The notes under the pieces: generated by a model | Seen by the model: the letters and a program-made list of their open reading frames with translations, nothing else | The model's database searches: none | What the model was told of the DNA's origin: nothing | Shown here: positions 16,788 to 24,859 of the stretch, piece by piece | Layout of the letters: each line of letters opens with the position of its first letter | Numbering within the stretch: position 1 is the first letter of the stretch | Translations under genes and position numbers: made by a program | Assembly (NCBI RefSeq): GCF_013327855.1 | Contig: NZ_JABUMX010000006.1 | Coordinates: forward strand, 145,940 to 209,939 | Direction of reading: 5' to 3' | Length of the DNA stretch: 64,000 bases | Source: Phyllobacterium pellucidum | GTDB taxonomy: Bacteria > Pseudomonadota > Alphaproteobacteria > Rhizobiales > Rhizobiaceae

Positions 16788-17888
16788 ATGAAGCACGACT
16801 TGAAGCTTATCGACGACGAGTTCATTGACCTCGTATATGCTTCCCTCCTGGGTGAAACCAGCTGGCAGCATTTTCTCGATCGGCTTGCGGCGACCCTTCC
16901 GGACGGCAAATCAACCCTCTTTTATCACGATCAGTACAAGGCAACTGGCGCCTTGTCATTAACCTCCGGAATGACCTCCAAGCAGGTCAACCAGTACGAT
17001 ACTTATTTCTGCCGCATCAATCCTTGGATGCCGAGGGCCGCGAACCGCAAGATCGGAATCGGTGTCACGGCGGAACAGATGCTGCCCTATGACCGGCTGG
17101 TGAAGACCGAGTTCTATAGCGACTTTCTTGTGCCGGCCGGCGCCGAATCGGCTGTGGGCGTTACGATCGTCCGCACTGAAGGGCGGTCTTTTCTTTTAAG
17201 CATTCTGACCAGCGAGCGAGAAACTGAGCGTACTGCCGAAGCGGCCGAATTGCTGACCCGACTGGCGCCGCATCTCAACAGGGTCTTCAAATATTATCAG
17301 AACCGTTCATTCAACAGGTTCAGCAAGGAAGCCCGGGGTCTTGCCTTCGACGCCATCGATGTCGGGCTGATTATCGTCGGCGACAGCTCCCGGATAAAGT
17401 CCGCCTCGGAGACCGCGCAGAAGATAATGGAGCAGGGAAACTGTGTGCGCACCTCCGCGCTGGGGAAACTGCACATCGCCTCCCACGATGCCGAAGCCAT
17501 GTTGCAGAAGATGCTCGATCGCACGTCGCACGAACCGAAATATGCAAGTTTTCAGGTCGATGACGTCAAGGTGACGTTGATCCATGTTCAGAAGGACAGG
17601 TTCTCGTTCTTCTTCGAGGGGCCGACTGTCGTCGTGATTCTCGAGCCGCAACGCACGACGCCACGCGTATTCGACCTCGCGGAGTTCCGCGAAATGTACG
17701 CGCTTACCGGTGCGGAAGTCAGGGCCTTGAACGGGTTGATCGGCGGCCGGACTGCCGATGAAATCGCGGCCGAGGCGGGGCTCTCCCGAGAGACGATCAG
17801 GTCGCAAATCAAGAGCTTATATGCAAAGACCAATGCCGCAAACCAGGTCGAATTGATCCGGATGGTTGCAGGTCTGGAAGGCCTTTAA
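16788..17888 (+). CDS. LuxR-type transcriptional regulator
   Basis: The 366-residue product ends in a LuxR-type helix-turn-helix: LTGAEVRALNGLIGGRTADE followed by SRETIRSQIKSLYAKTNA, about residues 303-350. The N-terminal 290 residues do not look like an autoinducer-binding domain or receiver and may be a PAS-like or GAF-like sensor. The start at 16788 is preferred over an in-frame TTG at 16674 because the added residues look non-conserved, but only a weak GTGGG site precedes it. It is divergent from the unknown three-gene operon and is its most likely regulator, by position only. Confidence 0.8.
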   Translation: MKHDLKLIDDEFIDLVYASLLGETSWQHFLDRLAATLPDGKSTLFYHDQYKATGALSLTSGMTSKQVNQYDTYFCRINPWMPRAANRKIGIGVTAEQMLPYDRLVKTEFYSDFLVPAGAESAVGVTIVRTEGRSFLLSILTSERETERTAEAAELLTRLAPHLNRVFKYYQNRSFNRFSKEARGLAFDAIDVGLIIVGDSSRIKSASETAQKIMEQGNCVRTSALGKLHIASHDAEAMLQKMLDRTSHEPKYASFQVDDVKVTLIHVQKDRFSFFFEGPTVVVILEPQRTTPRVFDLAEFREMYALTGAEVRALNGLIGGRTADEIAAEAGLSRETIRSQIKSLYAKTNAANQVELIRMVAGLEGL

Positions 17889-17935
17889 ACTTCCTTTCAA
17901 ACAAAAAATTTGCAGTTTTTTTTGTTTCACCCCGC

Positions 17936-17953
17936 AGGGTGAAGCGCTTTGCC
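17936..17953. other. Perfect hairpin TTCACCC/GGGTGAA
   Basis: TTCACCC and GGGTGAA flank a 4-nt loop (CGCA) in the 274-bp gap between the two LuxR-type genes. A run of T precedes the hairpin rather than following it, so it does not look like a terminator for the plus-strand gene. It could be a protein-binding palindrome or a stabilising stem. I see no gene in 17889-18162. Confidence 0.35.
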
Positions 17954-18162
17954 GGAAAATCGACAACTATGAGCTTCCGTTAGACAATTCGCTCCCTGAA
18001 ATATTCAGGCAAGTGAAGGAACGGACACCAAAGTGGAGTAAGCCGTGGCCGGCTGAAAAGTGCTCAAGAGGTCTACCGGCCATCGCAGTAAATCATGTCG
18101 TACAACTTAGAGTTACAAACAACTGATGGAAAATCAGTGAGTAAGTTTTAGGGGTGAGTATC

Positions 18163-18915
18163 ATGTCAGGAATCACGTATGAGCGAATACCGGATGGCAG
18201 GCCAATTGCCGACCGACGTACAGCTGCCCGTCGTGCCACGCTGCATATCGCTTCGGAAAATCCACGGCCGCAAAAGTCGCTTGCCATCATCGACGGGCGC
18301 GTGCTCTCTCGCGAGCACCTCTCCTGGGGTCTCCTTGCGAATGGGCTCGGCCTGCATATCGTCAATTTCGGCTCGGTGAATGATATCGAAGACTTCGATG
18401 CCTCGGAGTTTTCAGCCATTCTCGTGTGTGTCGACGATTCAAGATTTATGGATAACTCGATTGTGCTCGAAATCGAGGAACTGGTGCTGAGATTCCCGAA
18501 CGCACCCGTCATCGTCCAGGCCGATATTTGCGGCTTCCAGCAAATACTGACCGTTCTCGAGCATGGGGCACGGGGCTATCTTCCAGGCAATGCCGGCATA
18601 TCGGTCTGCATGGAAGCAATTTCGATGGCATTGGCCGGGGGTGTGTTTGTTGCGGCCGAAAATCTGACTGACATCCAGCGCATCCTGGGGACGAGGCGCT
18701 ACCAATCCAAGCGGGGGGCGATGTTTACACCGCGCGAGGAGGACGTCATTCAGGTGCTGCGGCTCGGTAAGGCGAACAAGTCAATTGCGTATACGCTGAA
18801 CCTGGCACCGAACACCGTCAAAGTTCATGTTCGCAATATTCTCAAGAAGCTGCGCGTCACGAACCGTTCGGAAGCGATCTACAAGATCAACGCGATGTAT
18901 GATGAGGTGGCGTGA
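18163..18915 (+). CDS. LuxR/NarL-type response regulator with degenerate receiver
   Basis: The 250-residue protein has a receiver-like N-terminal part (about residues 40-165) and a C-terminal LuxR-type helix-turn-helix beginning FTPREEDVIQVLRLGKANKS, with NTVKVHVRNILKKLRV as the recognition region. The strand that should bear the phospho-acceptor reads SAILVCVDDSRF, not the usual hydrophobics-Asp pattern, so phosphorylation is doubtful. The ATG at 18163 has AGGGGTGAG just upstream; a GTG at 18154 would place the site too far in. Its TGA overlaps the ATG of a small downstream frame. Confidence 0.82.
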   Translation: MSGITYERIPDGRPIADRRTAARRATLHIASENPRPQKSLAIIDGRVLSREHLSWGLLANGLGLHIVNFGSVNDIEDFDASEFSAILVCVDDSRFMDNSIVLEIEELVLRFPNAPVIVQADICGFQQILTVLEHGARGYLPGNAGISVCMEAISMALAGGVFVAAENLTDIQRILGTRRYQSKRGAMFTPREEDVIQVLRLGKANKSIAYTLNLAPNTVKVHVRNILKKLRVTNRSEAIYKINAMYDEVA

Positions 18916-19073
18916 TGTTTAGCCTCGGCATTTTCTTCGCATTGACGACTTTCCTCATGGTGAGCCTGTTGGATCAGGTACTGCGCCAAACCAGTGGGGA
19001 CCTGGCGGAGAGCCGGGTGGCCAGGTGGTACCGATCCGACGGGGACGAGGCTCGCCATGGGGAAACCATTTGA
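18915..19073 (+). CDS. Small hydrophobic protein coupled to the response regulator
   Basis: A 52-codon frame starts in the TGATG overlap with the regulator's stop. The peptide opens with the hydrophobic run MFSLGIFFALTTFLMVSLL, long enough for one membrane span, and continues into a charged tail rich in Arg and Asp. There is no ribosome binding site of its own, so it would rely on translational coupling; GAGGTGG at 18904-18910 might help. It is followed by a terminator about 60 bp downstream, as expected for the last gene of an operon. Homology is unknown and it could be a chance frame. Confidence 0.5.
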   Translation: MFSLGIFFALTTFLMVSLLDQVLRQTSGDLAESRVARWYRSDGDEARHGETI

Positions 19074-19135
19074 ACAAGGGGCGCGCAAAGCAGCAATTGC
19101 ACCGTAGATGATGAGTGCAATGCTCAATCGAATTC

Positions 19136-19170
19136 AAGGGACGTTCGCAATGATGCGGCGTCCCTTTTTT
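19136..19170 (+). terminator. Rho-independent terminator
   Basis: AAGGGACG (19136-19143) pairs with CGTCCCTT (19159-19166), with an inner CGCA/TGCG stem, and is followed by a run of T to 19170. It ends the response regulator/small protein transcript. Confidence 0.85.
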
Positions 19171-19338
19171 ATTGGGCGCCGTCCCCTCGACAAGGAGAGG
19201 AAAGGCGAGCCTCACCCACACTTCCTTAAGACCGAAAACGTAAGTTGAACGGACCGGTCGTTCACGAGAACTGGAATTCGCGGCAGGCTCGCCTATAAGG
19301 GCACTACGAGCCATCACCGCAAATAGGAAGCATTCGAG

Positions 19339-20967
19339 GTGCCAGACCGAATATCGCCACTCGCGCCGTTCAGACACGAAACGTTCCGCACGATCTGGAT
19401 CGCCAATCTCTCCTCGAACTTCGGATCACTCATTCAGGCGGTCGGCGCCGCATGGATGATGACCACGATCTCGAGTTCGGTCGATATGGTCGCACTCGTG
19501 CAGGCATCGACCGCCCTGCCGATCATGCTGTTTTCGCTCATTTCCGGTGCGCTCGCGGATAATTTCAATCGCCGTGCTGTCATGATCGTGGCGCAGACCT
19601 TCATGGTCGTCATTTCCGTGCTCCTGACTGTCTTCGCCTATCTCGGACTGATCACGCCCTGGCTCCTCCTCGCATTTACTTTCCTGCTCGGTTGCGGAAC
19701 CGCGCTCAACAATCCGTCGTGGCAGGCATCTGTCGGCGATATGGTGCCCCGCGACGATCTTCCGGGCGCCGTCGCGCTCAACAGCATGGGTTTCAACATT
19801 ACGCGCAGCGTCGGCCCGGCGGTCGGCGGTGTTATCGTCGCCGCAGCGGGCGCGGCGGCGGCCTTTGCCGTCAACGCGGTCAGCTACTTTCCGATCATAT
19901 TCGCCTTGATGCGCTGGCAGCCGAAATACCCGCCCAATACTTTGCCGCGCGAGACGATGGGGCGGGCGATTTCCGCGGGCCTGCGCTACGTTGCCATGTC
20001 GCCGAATATCGGCAAGGTAATCTTCCGTGGCTTCATCTTCGGTTTTTCGGCGAGCGCCGTGCTGGCGCTGCTGCCGCTCGTCGCGCGTGATCTGGTGGGC
20101 GGCGGTCCGCTCGTTTATGGCGTCATGCTGGGATCGTTCGGGATCGGCGCCATCGGCGGGGCGCTCCTCAGCGCGCGGCTGCGCGAATTCCTGTCGAGCG
20201 AAGCAATCGTCCGCATCGCTTTCGCCGGATTTGCCGTGAGTTCAGCCATTGCAGCCGTAAGCCCGAGCGCCTGGCCGACCAATGCAGCCCTTCTTGCTGC
20301 GGGCGCCTGCTGGGTACTCGCACTCTCATTGTTCAACGTCACCGTCCAGCTTTCGACGCCGCGCTGGGTTGTAGGACGCGCCCTGTCGCTTTACCAGACC
20401 ACTACCTTCGGCGGAATTGCTGCCGGCAGCTGGCTTTGGGGTGTTATGGCCGGTGAATATGGGGCCGACAAGGCGCTGCTCGCATCGAGCGTCATCATGC
20501 TTGCGGGCGCCGCCATAGGTCTCCGCTATGCCCTGCCGGAATTCAAGACGCTCAATCTCGATCCGCTCAACCGCTTCAGCGAGCCCCTGCTGGCGCTCGA
20601 TCTGAAACCGCGCAGCGGCCCTATCGTCATCATGATCGACTACATCATTGCCGAGGAAGACGTTCCGGAGTTTCTTAGCGTCATGGCCGAGCGGCGGCGC
20701 GTGCGCATTCGCGATGGCGCGGGCCATTGGGCGCTGATGCGCGATCTCGAAAATCCAGAAGTGTGGACCGAGAGCTACCACACTCCAACCTGGGTCGAAT
20801 ATGTCCGCCACAACCAGCGGCGGACGCACGCCGATGCCGAGATCTGGGATCGCATCCGTAAGCTTCATCGCGGCGAAGACAATCCGCGCGTGCATCGCAT
20901 GGTCGAGCGCCAGACCATCGTCCCGCATGATATCGAGGCGCATAAGACCCCGATCGACATGGCTTGA
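19339..20967 (+). CDS. MFS exporter (EntS-like) with C-terminal ABM-like domain
   Basis: The 542-residue protein has an EntS-type major facilitator core of about 405 residues with the loop ALADNFNRRAVMIVAQ and a stretch LNSMGFNITRSVGPAVGG. From about residue 425 a soluble tail follows, with IVIMIDYIIAEEDVPEFLSV and WALMRDLENPEVWTESYHTP, which resembles the dimeric alpha/beta-barrel (antibiotic biosynthesis monooxygenase-like) fold. Such fusions occur in alphaproteobacterial exporters; the substrate is unknown. It starts with GTG at 19339 after a modest AGGAAG site. The next gene is convergent. Confidence 0.85.
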   Translation: MPDRISPLAPFRHETFRTIWIANLSSNFGSLIQAVGAAWMMTTISSSVDMVALVQASTALPIMLFSLISGALADNFNRRAVMIVAQTFMVVISVLLTVFAYLGLITPWLLLAFTFLLGCGTALNNPSWQASVGDMVPRDDLPGAVALNSMGFNITRSVGPAVGGVIVAAAGAAAAFAVNAVSYFPIIFALMRWQPKYPPNTLPRETMGRAISAGLRYVAMSPNIGKVIFRGFIFGFSASAVLALLPLVARDLVGGGPLVYGVMLGSFGIGAIGGALLSARLREFLSSEAIVRIAFAGFAVSSAIAAVSPSAWPTNAALLAAGACWVLALSLFNVTVQLSTPRWVVGRALSLYQTTTFGGIAAGSWLWGVMAGEYGADKALLASSVIMLAGAAIGLRYALPEFKTLNLDPLNRFSEPLLALDLKPRSGPIVIMIDYIIAEEDVPEFLSVMAERRRVRIRDGAGHWALMRDLENPEVWTESYHTPTWVEYVRHNQRRTHADAEIWDRIRKLHRGEDNPRVHRMVERQTIVPHDIEAHKTPIDMA

Positions 20968-20973
20968 TGTCGT

Positions 20974-21396
20974 TTACGGCTTGAGGTCGAAAGCGCCCTT
21001 CATGCTTCCGTCCATGTAAAACGGTACTGAGCTGTGGACATGGGCGATCCTCCAGGTGCCCTCCTGCCTGACGAGGCCAAGGGTCTGGCGGAACCAGAGA
21101 TCGACATCCTGGCCGTCAGTCTTCGTGCCGGCCATGTGCACGAGGCTCGTTGCGAAGGCTACGTTGCCGCCGACTTCAATGCGCGTATCGCGCGCTTCGC
21201 CGCCAATCGGTCCTTCCCAGGTGTCGAACCAGCCTGCAAGATCTTCCGCGTCCTTGCCTTTGTGCTGGAGCGGCGGTGCTAGGGTGAATTGTACGACGTC
21301 GTCGGTCAGGTTCGAAATTACTGTTGCGGCATCCTTGGCGGTTATGGCGCTGGACCAGGCCTTGATGGCCGCCTCGACTGCATGTCTCTCGTCCAT
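20974..21396 (-). CDS. SnoaL/ketosteroid-isomerase-like protein
   Basis: The 140-residue product is a NTF2-like cone-fold protein: AVEAAIKAWSSAITAKDAAT, then GKDAEDLAGWFDTWEGPIGG, then GTWRIAHVHSSVPFYMDGSM. This layout matches SnoaL-type/DUF4440 proteins, which are often found with ECF sigma factors and YCII proteins as here. No enzymatic residue set can be assigned. It lies 80 bp downstream of the sigma factor gene on the same strand and may belong to its regulon or operon. Confidence 0.82.
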   Translation of the reverse strand: MDERHAVEAAIKAWSSAITAKDAATVISNLTDDVVQFTLAPPLQHKGKDAEDLAGWFDTWEGPIGGEARDTRIEVGGNVAFATSLVHMAGTKTDGQDVDLWFRQTLGLVRQEGTWRIAHVHSSVPFYMDGSMKGAFDLKP

Positions 21397-21476
21397 GGGA
21401 TTTCTCCTTGATTGATAAACCTCAACTCAAGGACGAACGAAAAGCCGCCAAACCGACAGCAACTGAAACAGATTGT

Positions 21477-22718
21477 CTAGCCTTCGGCGAGCCTGTCGAG
21501 ATGCATCCTGATATGGGCCGCTTCGGCCGCCGTATTCGCCAGCGAAATTGCATGATTGAAAGCTTCGCGTGCTTCCTTGGTACGTCCGACCTTCATCAAC
21601 AGGCCGCCCTTGACGCCGAAGAAGTGGAAGTAGCCTGAAAGTCTTTCCTCCAGCGGCTCGATCAAGGCAAGCGCGGCTTCCGGCCCCTTCACCTTCGCGA
21701 CGGCAACGGCCCGGTTGAGAGTAACAACTGGCGAAGGGGTCAGCCGTTCGAGCGCGGCGTAAAGCAGATCGATTTCCGTCCAGTCGGTATCCTCGGCCCG
21801 CGCGGCCCTCGCGTGCAGCGCGGCAATCGCCGCCTGGATCTGATAGGGACCGGGGCTTCGATGGCGCATCGCCTTGTCAATCAATGCGAGGCCCTCGGCG
21901 ATCATCTTGCTGTTCCACAGGCGCCTGTCCTGATCTTCGAGAAGAATGACCGCGCCGTCGGCGTCGAAGCGGGCGGCACTACGCGCACTTTGCAGAAGGA
22001 GGAGGGCGGTGAGCCCCATGATTTCAGGTTCGGCCGGGAAGAGGCGCAGCAGCAGCCGCCCCAGCCTTATGGCCTCATCGCAGAGCGGGAAACGCGCCTG
22101 CTGCTCATGGCCGCCAGCCGAATAGCCTTCGTTGAAGATAAGGTAGACCATGGCGGCAACGACCGCGAGCCGTTCGGAACGCTCGACGGGCCCTGGCGTT
22201 TCGAACGGAACATCGCCGCTGCCGATACGAGATTTCGCCCGGGTGATGCGCTGTTCCATGGCGCTCTCGCTAACCAGAAATGCGCGCGCAATTTGCCGGA
22301 CGGACAGCCCGGAAACGATGCGCAGGGCAAGCGGGATCTGCTGGGTTGCCGGAAGATCGGGATGGCAGCAGATAAAGAGTAGTCGCAATATATCGTCGCG
22401 GTAGTCGGAATTGTCGATCTTCTCGGCAATCGCGGTCTCGCGGTCGCCAAGGTCTGACAGCAATTCCTCGGGCGGCAGCGGCTGTTGCTTCGCCTGACGC
22501 CTGACGCCATCAATGGCGCTATTACGCCCAACGAAGATCAGCCAGGCTGTGGGATCGCGAGGCGGCCCGTTCGTCTGCCAGTTTTTCAAGGCACGCAGGC
22601 ATGCCTCCTGAAAGGCTTCTTCGGCGATATCGAGATTGCGGAAATAACGCAGCAGCGCACCCACCGCCTGGGGGCGGGCGGCCGTCAATGCTGCGTCGAT
22701 CCAGCACCCTTCGCTCAT
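21477..22718 (-). CDS. ECF sigma factor of the ECF42 type with TPR-like C-terminal domain
   Basis: The 413-residue product has sigma region 2 (RYFRNLDIAEEAFQEACLRA, PTAWLIFVGRNSAIDGVRRQ) and sigma region 4 (RIVSGLSVRQIARAFLVSES), then a long helical C-terminal extension with TPR-like repeats. This architecture, and the partner gene of the DGPF/YCII family directly upstream, define the ECF42 group, which has no classical anti-sigma factor. The start at 22718 gives an ATGA overlap with the YCII gene, so the longer upstream frame is not used. Confidence 0.9.
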   Translation of the reverse strand: MSEGCWIDAALTAARPQAVGALLRYFRNLDIAEEAFQEACLRALKNWQTNGPPRDPTAWLIFVGRNSAIDGVRRQAKQQPLPPEELLSDLGDRETAIAEKIDNSDYRDDILRLLFICCHPDLPATQQIPLALRIVSGLSVRQIARAFLVSESAMEQRITRAKSRIGSGDVPFETPGPVERSERLAVVAAMVYLIFNEGYSAGGHEQQARFPLCDEAIRLGRLLLRLFPAEPEIMGLTALLLLQSARSAARFDADGAVILLEDQDRRLWNSKMIAEGLALIDKAMRHRSPGPYQIQAAIAALHARAARAEDTDWTEIDLLYAALERLTPSPVVTLNRAVAVAKVKGPEAALALIEPLEERLSGYFHFFGVKGGLLMKVGRTKEAREAFNHAISLANTAAEAAHIRMHLDRLAEG

Positions 22719-23089
22719 GTCAGATCGACTCCGGGCCGGAAGATGGAGACAGGGCGTATTTCGTAGGAACCGGTGCCCGGATTGGCGACGGCAAGATCCT
22801 TTGCCGTGTCGATGGCCTCTTCGAGCGATGCGCACTCAATAATGTAGAAACCGAGCAATTGCTCCTTGGTCTCGGCAAATGGGCCATCGATGATAATCGG
22901 CTCGTCACGGCCCTTGCGCAGCGTCGTTGCCGCAGTCGTCGGTAAGAGACGCGCGACGGGCCCGAGCCGGCCCTGCTCCCTGAGCTTGTCCTGGACTTTG
23001 CCAAGCCGCTCCATGACGGCATCGTCCTCTTCCTTGGTCCAGGCGCCGACGACATCCTCGGGATTGTAGCAAAAAATGGCGTAGAGCAT
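22715..23089 (-). CDS. YCII/DGPF-domain protein paired with the ECF42 sigma factor
   Basis: The 124-residue protein contains the diagnostic DGPFAETKEQLLGFYIIE at about residues 68-85 and a C-terminal YEIRPVSIF, as in DGPF-domain proteins. Members are nearly always encoded beside ECF42 sigma factors and are thought to be targets or modulators. Its stop overlaps the sigma factor start by 4 bp. Its biochemical role is not known. Confidence 0.9.
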   Translation of the reverse strand: MLYAIFCYNPEDVVGAWTKEEDDAVMERLGKVQDKLREQGRLGPVARLLPTTAATTLRKGRDEPIIIDGPFAETKEQLLGFYIIECASLEEAIDTAKDLAVANPGTGSYEIRPVSIFRPGVDLT

Positions 23090-23217
23090 TCGCGTTCGTT
23101 CCTCTCTGAGTGATGACGAACAGGTAACGCCAATCCCGACAGCGGGTCGAGAATTTTATGCGATTTCAGTCGAATAAACCCTGATGCGCCGCCAGCGCGA
23201 CCAGCCGGTCGCTTGCA

Positions 23218-23631
23218 TTACGGACAGGGGTAGCCCGGCGCGATCCGGCAGTTCGGCCGGGGCCGATAATAGGGTGGCGGCGGACGGTATGCAGGCGGGC
23301 GATAATATGGAGGCCGGTAGGGCGGCCTGACGACGATCGTCGGCTGGATGACGACTGCCGGCGGACGCGTCGAAACGGCGCGATCGATGTAGTTGACCGA
23401 CAGCCAGCCGCGCAGCCCCTGATAGCCGACGCGGCACCAGCTGCCTTCGCAAGCGAGAACATCGACCCGCAACCCTGGCGCGAGAGTCGCGACTTTTGCG
23501 TAGCCGGTGCCCGGACCCGTTCGAATGTTCACGTTGCCCGTTGTATAGGCGGTGTAGGCAGCAGCATAAGCGGGCCAGGCGAGAACGCCGAAGCAAATGA
23601 AAATAATCGACAGAATCCGTTTATGCGTCAT
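23218..23631 (-). CDS. Exported SH3-domain protein with proline/tyrosine-rich tail
   Basis: The 137-residue protein starts with an export signal, MTHKRILSIIFICFGVLAWP, followed by AYAA, then a bacterial SH3 domain: GNVNIRTGPGTGYAKVATLA through GWLSVNYIDRAV. The last 50 residues are a low-complexity Pro/Tyr/Arg tail that ends CRIAPGYPCP, similar to cell-envelope-anchored proteins. A role at the peptidoglycan is likely by family. Start 23631 has GGAAG 6 bp upstream. Confidence 0.82.
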   Translation of the reverse strand: MTHKRILSIIFICFGVLAWPAYAAAYTAYTTGNVNIRTGPGTGYAKVATLAPGLRVDVLACEGSWCRVGYQGLRGWLSVNYIDRAVSTRPPAVVIQPTIVVRPPYRPPYYRPPAYRPPPPYYRPRPNCRIAPGYPCP

Positions 23632-23787
23632 CGCCGCTTCCATCCCGGTTGCTACAACTTCTGTTTGCAATGAGGTTCTGTTTTGCTGAGCTTGTCCAGC
23701 CGGTTCCGGCCTGTGATCGATAATGGCTGTAATCTCGGGACCCTTCGGATATCCTGCAGTCGAATCTTTGAAACGGAGGCGCCAAAA

Positions 23788-24564
23788 GTGGCAAAGGCTG
23801 TGTGGTCGCCAGACCAGTATCTGAAATTCGAAGACGAGCGGACGCGCCCGGCCAATGACCTGCTGACCGCTATTTCCAATCAGGACGTAAAGCGGGCAGT
23901 GGATCTTGGCTGCGGTCCGGGCAATTCGACCGAGCTCCTCGTCAAACGATATCCGGGTGCGGTCATTGCCGGCATCGACTCGTCTGCGGAAATGATCGAG
24001 CAGGCAAAACGTCGCCTTCCGGACCTGTCATTCGCCGTGGCCGATATCGACGCCTGGCAACCTGGGGAGAAGGTTGACCTGCTCTATGGCAATGCCGTCA
24101 TGCAATGGCTGCCAGATCACGACCAGCTCTTTCCGCGGCTGCTCGGCTTCCTCAATAAGGGGGGCTCGCTGGCCTTGCAGATGCCCGACAACCTCGAGCA
24201 ACCCACTCACGTGGGGATGCGCGAGGTGGCGAAGGAGGGCGCCTGGGCCAAGAAGATGGCGCAGGCCGATCTTTCCCGCACCAGGGTTGGCGACACCTCA
24301 TTCTACTATCAGTTGTTGCGGCCATTGGCGCAACGCGTCGATGTCTGGCGCACGACCTACCATCATCCCCTGCAAGGTCTTGATGGGATTATCGAATGGT
24401 TCAAGGGTTCTGGCCTGCGTCCTTATCTTGCGGCGCTTGACGAAGACGAGCGTTTGCGTTTTCTTGAGAAGTACAGGGAGCGCATCGCCCCGTATTATCC
24501 CCTTATGCGCGATGGCACGGTCTTATTGCCTTTCCCGCGCCTGTTCATCGTGGCAACGCGCTGA
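23788..24564 (+). CDS. tam: Trans-aconitate 2-methyltransferase
   Basis: Tam methylates trans-aconitate with S-adenosylmethionine, removing an inhibitor of aconitase. The 258-residue product has the class I methyltransferase loop VDLGCGPGNSTELL near residues 36-49 and the Tam-specific stretches WSPDQYLKFEDERTRPANDL at the start, YGNAVMQWLPDH and HHPLQGLDGIIEWFKGSGLR. The GTG at 23788 with a GGAGG site 8 bp upstream sets the start; the frame extends further up without conserved sequence. Confidence 0.9.
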   Translation: MAKAVWSPDQYLKFEDERTRPANDLLTAISNQDVKRAVDLGCGPGNSTELLVKRYPGAVIAGIDSSAEMIEQAKRRLPDLSFAVADIDAWQPGEKVDLLYGNAVMQWLPDHDQLFPRLLGFLNKGGSLALQMPDNLEQPTHVGMREVAKEGAWAKKMAQADLSRTRVGDTSFYYQLLRPLAQRVDVWRTTYHHPLQGLDGIIEWFKGSGLRPYLAALDEDERLRFLEKYRERIAPYYPLMRDGTVLLPFPRLFIVATR

Positions 24565-24633
24565 ACGAGTCTTGAATCTCCAAGGCTGACGGCATTTTCT
24601 TTGGCTTTCGAAATCAAGAATTTATTGAAGGTG

Positions 24634-24756
24634 TTTCGCAAATGAATGCGGAATGGGCACCTAGCATCCATTGAGCGAAAAACGCACAATCGGCTTTGCG
24701 GTGGCGACACCGGGAGAATGATGCGCGTGCAGATGAGTGCACGACGATCATTTTTT
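24634..24756 (+). promoter_or_regulatory. Structured RNA region with terminator before the purine permease (candidate attenuator)
   Basis: Three stems follow each other. The first is TTTCGC (24634-24639) with GCGAAA (24675-24680), enclosing AATGG/CCATT. The second is CGGTG-GCGA-CACCG (24699-24712), with a GNRA loop. The third, AATGAT/ATCATT plus CGTGCA/TGCACG (24717-24752), is followed by six T to 24756 and is a good intrinsic terminator. It sits 104 bp before the permease start and 150 bp after tam. It could be a riboswitch-type leader of the permease or just the end of the tam transcript. Confidence 0.5.
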
Positions 24757-24859
24757 CAAGTGGAGAACTATTGAAAATCAGAACGGATGCCATGCTTTCT
24801 GGTGCATAAACGCACCGGGCGGTAGCCGGAGACTCGGCGTTTTGCCAAGGGGAGGAACA

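Noticed and set aside
22719..22835. Upstream extension of the ECF sigma factor
   Set aside because: The residues before 22718 overlap the YCII coding region and lack sigma-factor similarity; the ATGA overlap supports the shorter form.
24781..24859. Classical purine riboswitch aptamer upstream of the permease
   Set aside because: The conserved three-way junction and loop sequences of the guanine/adenine aptamer are not present; only generic hairpins remain.
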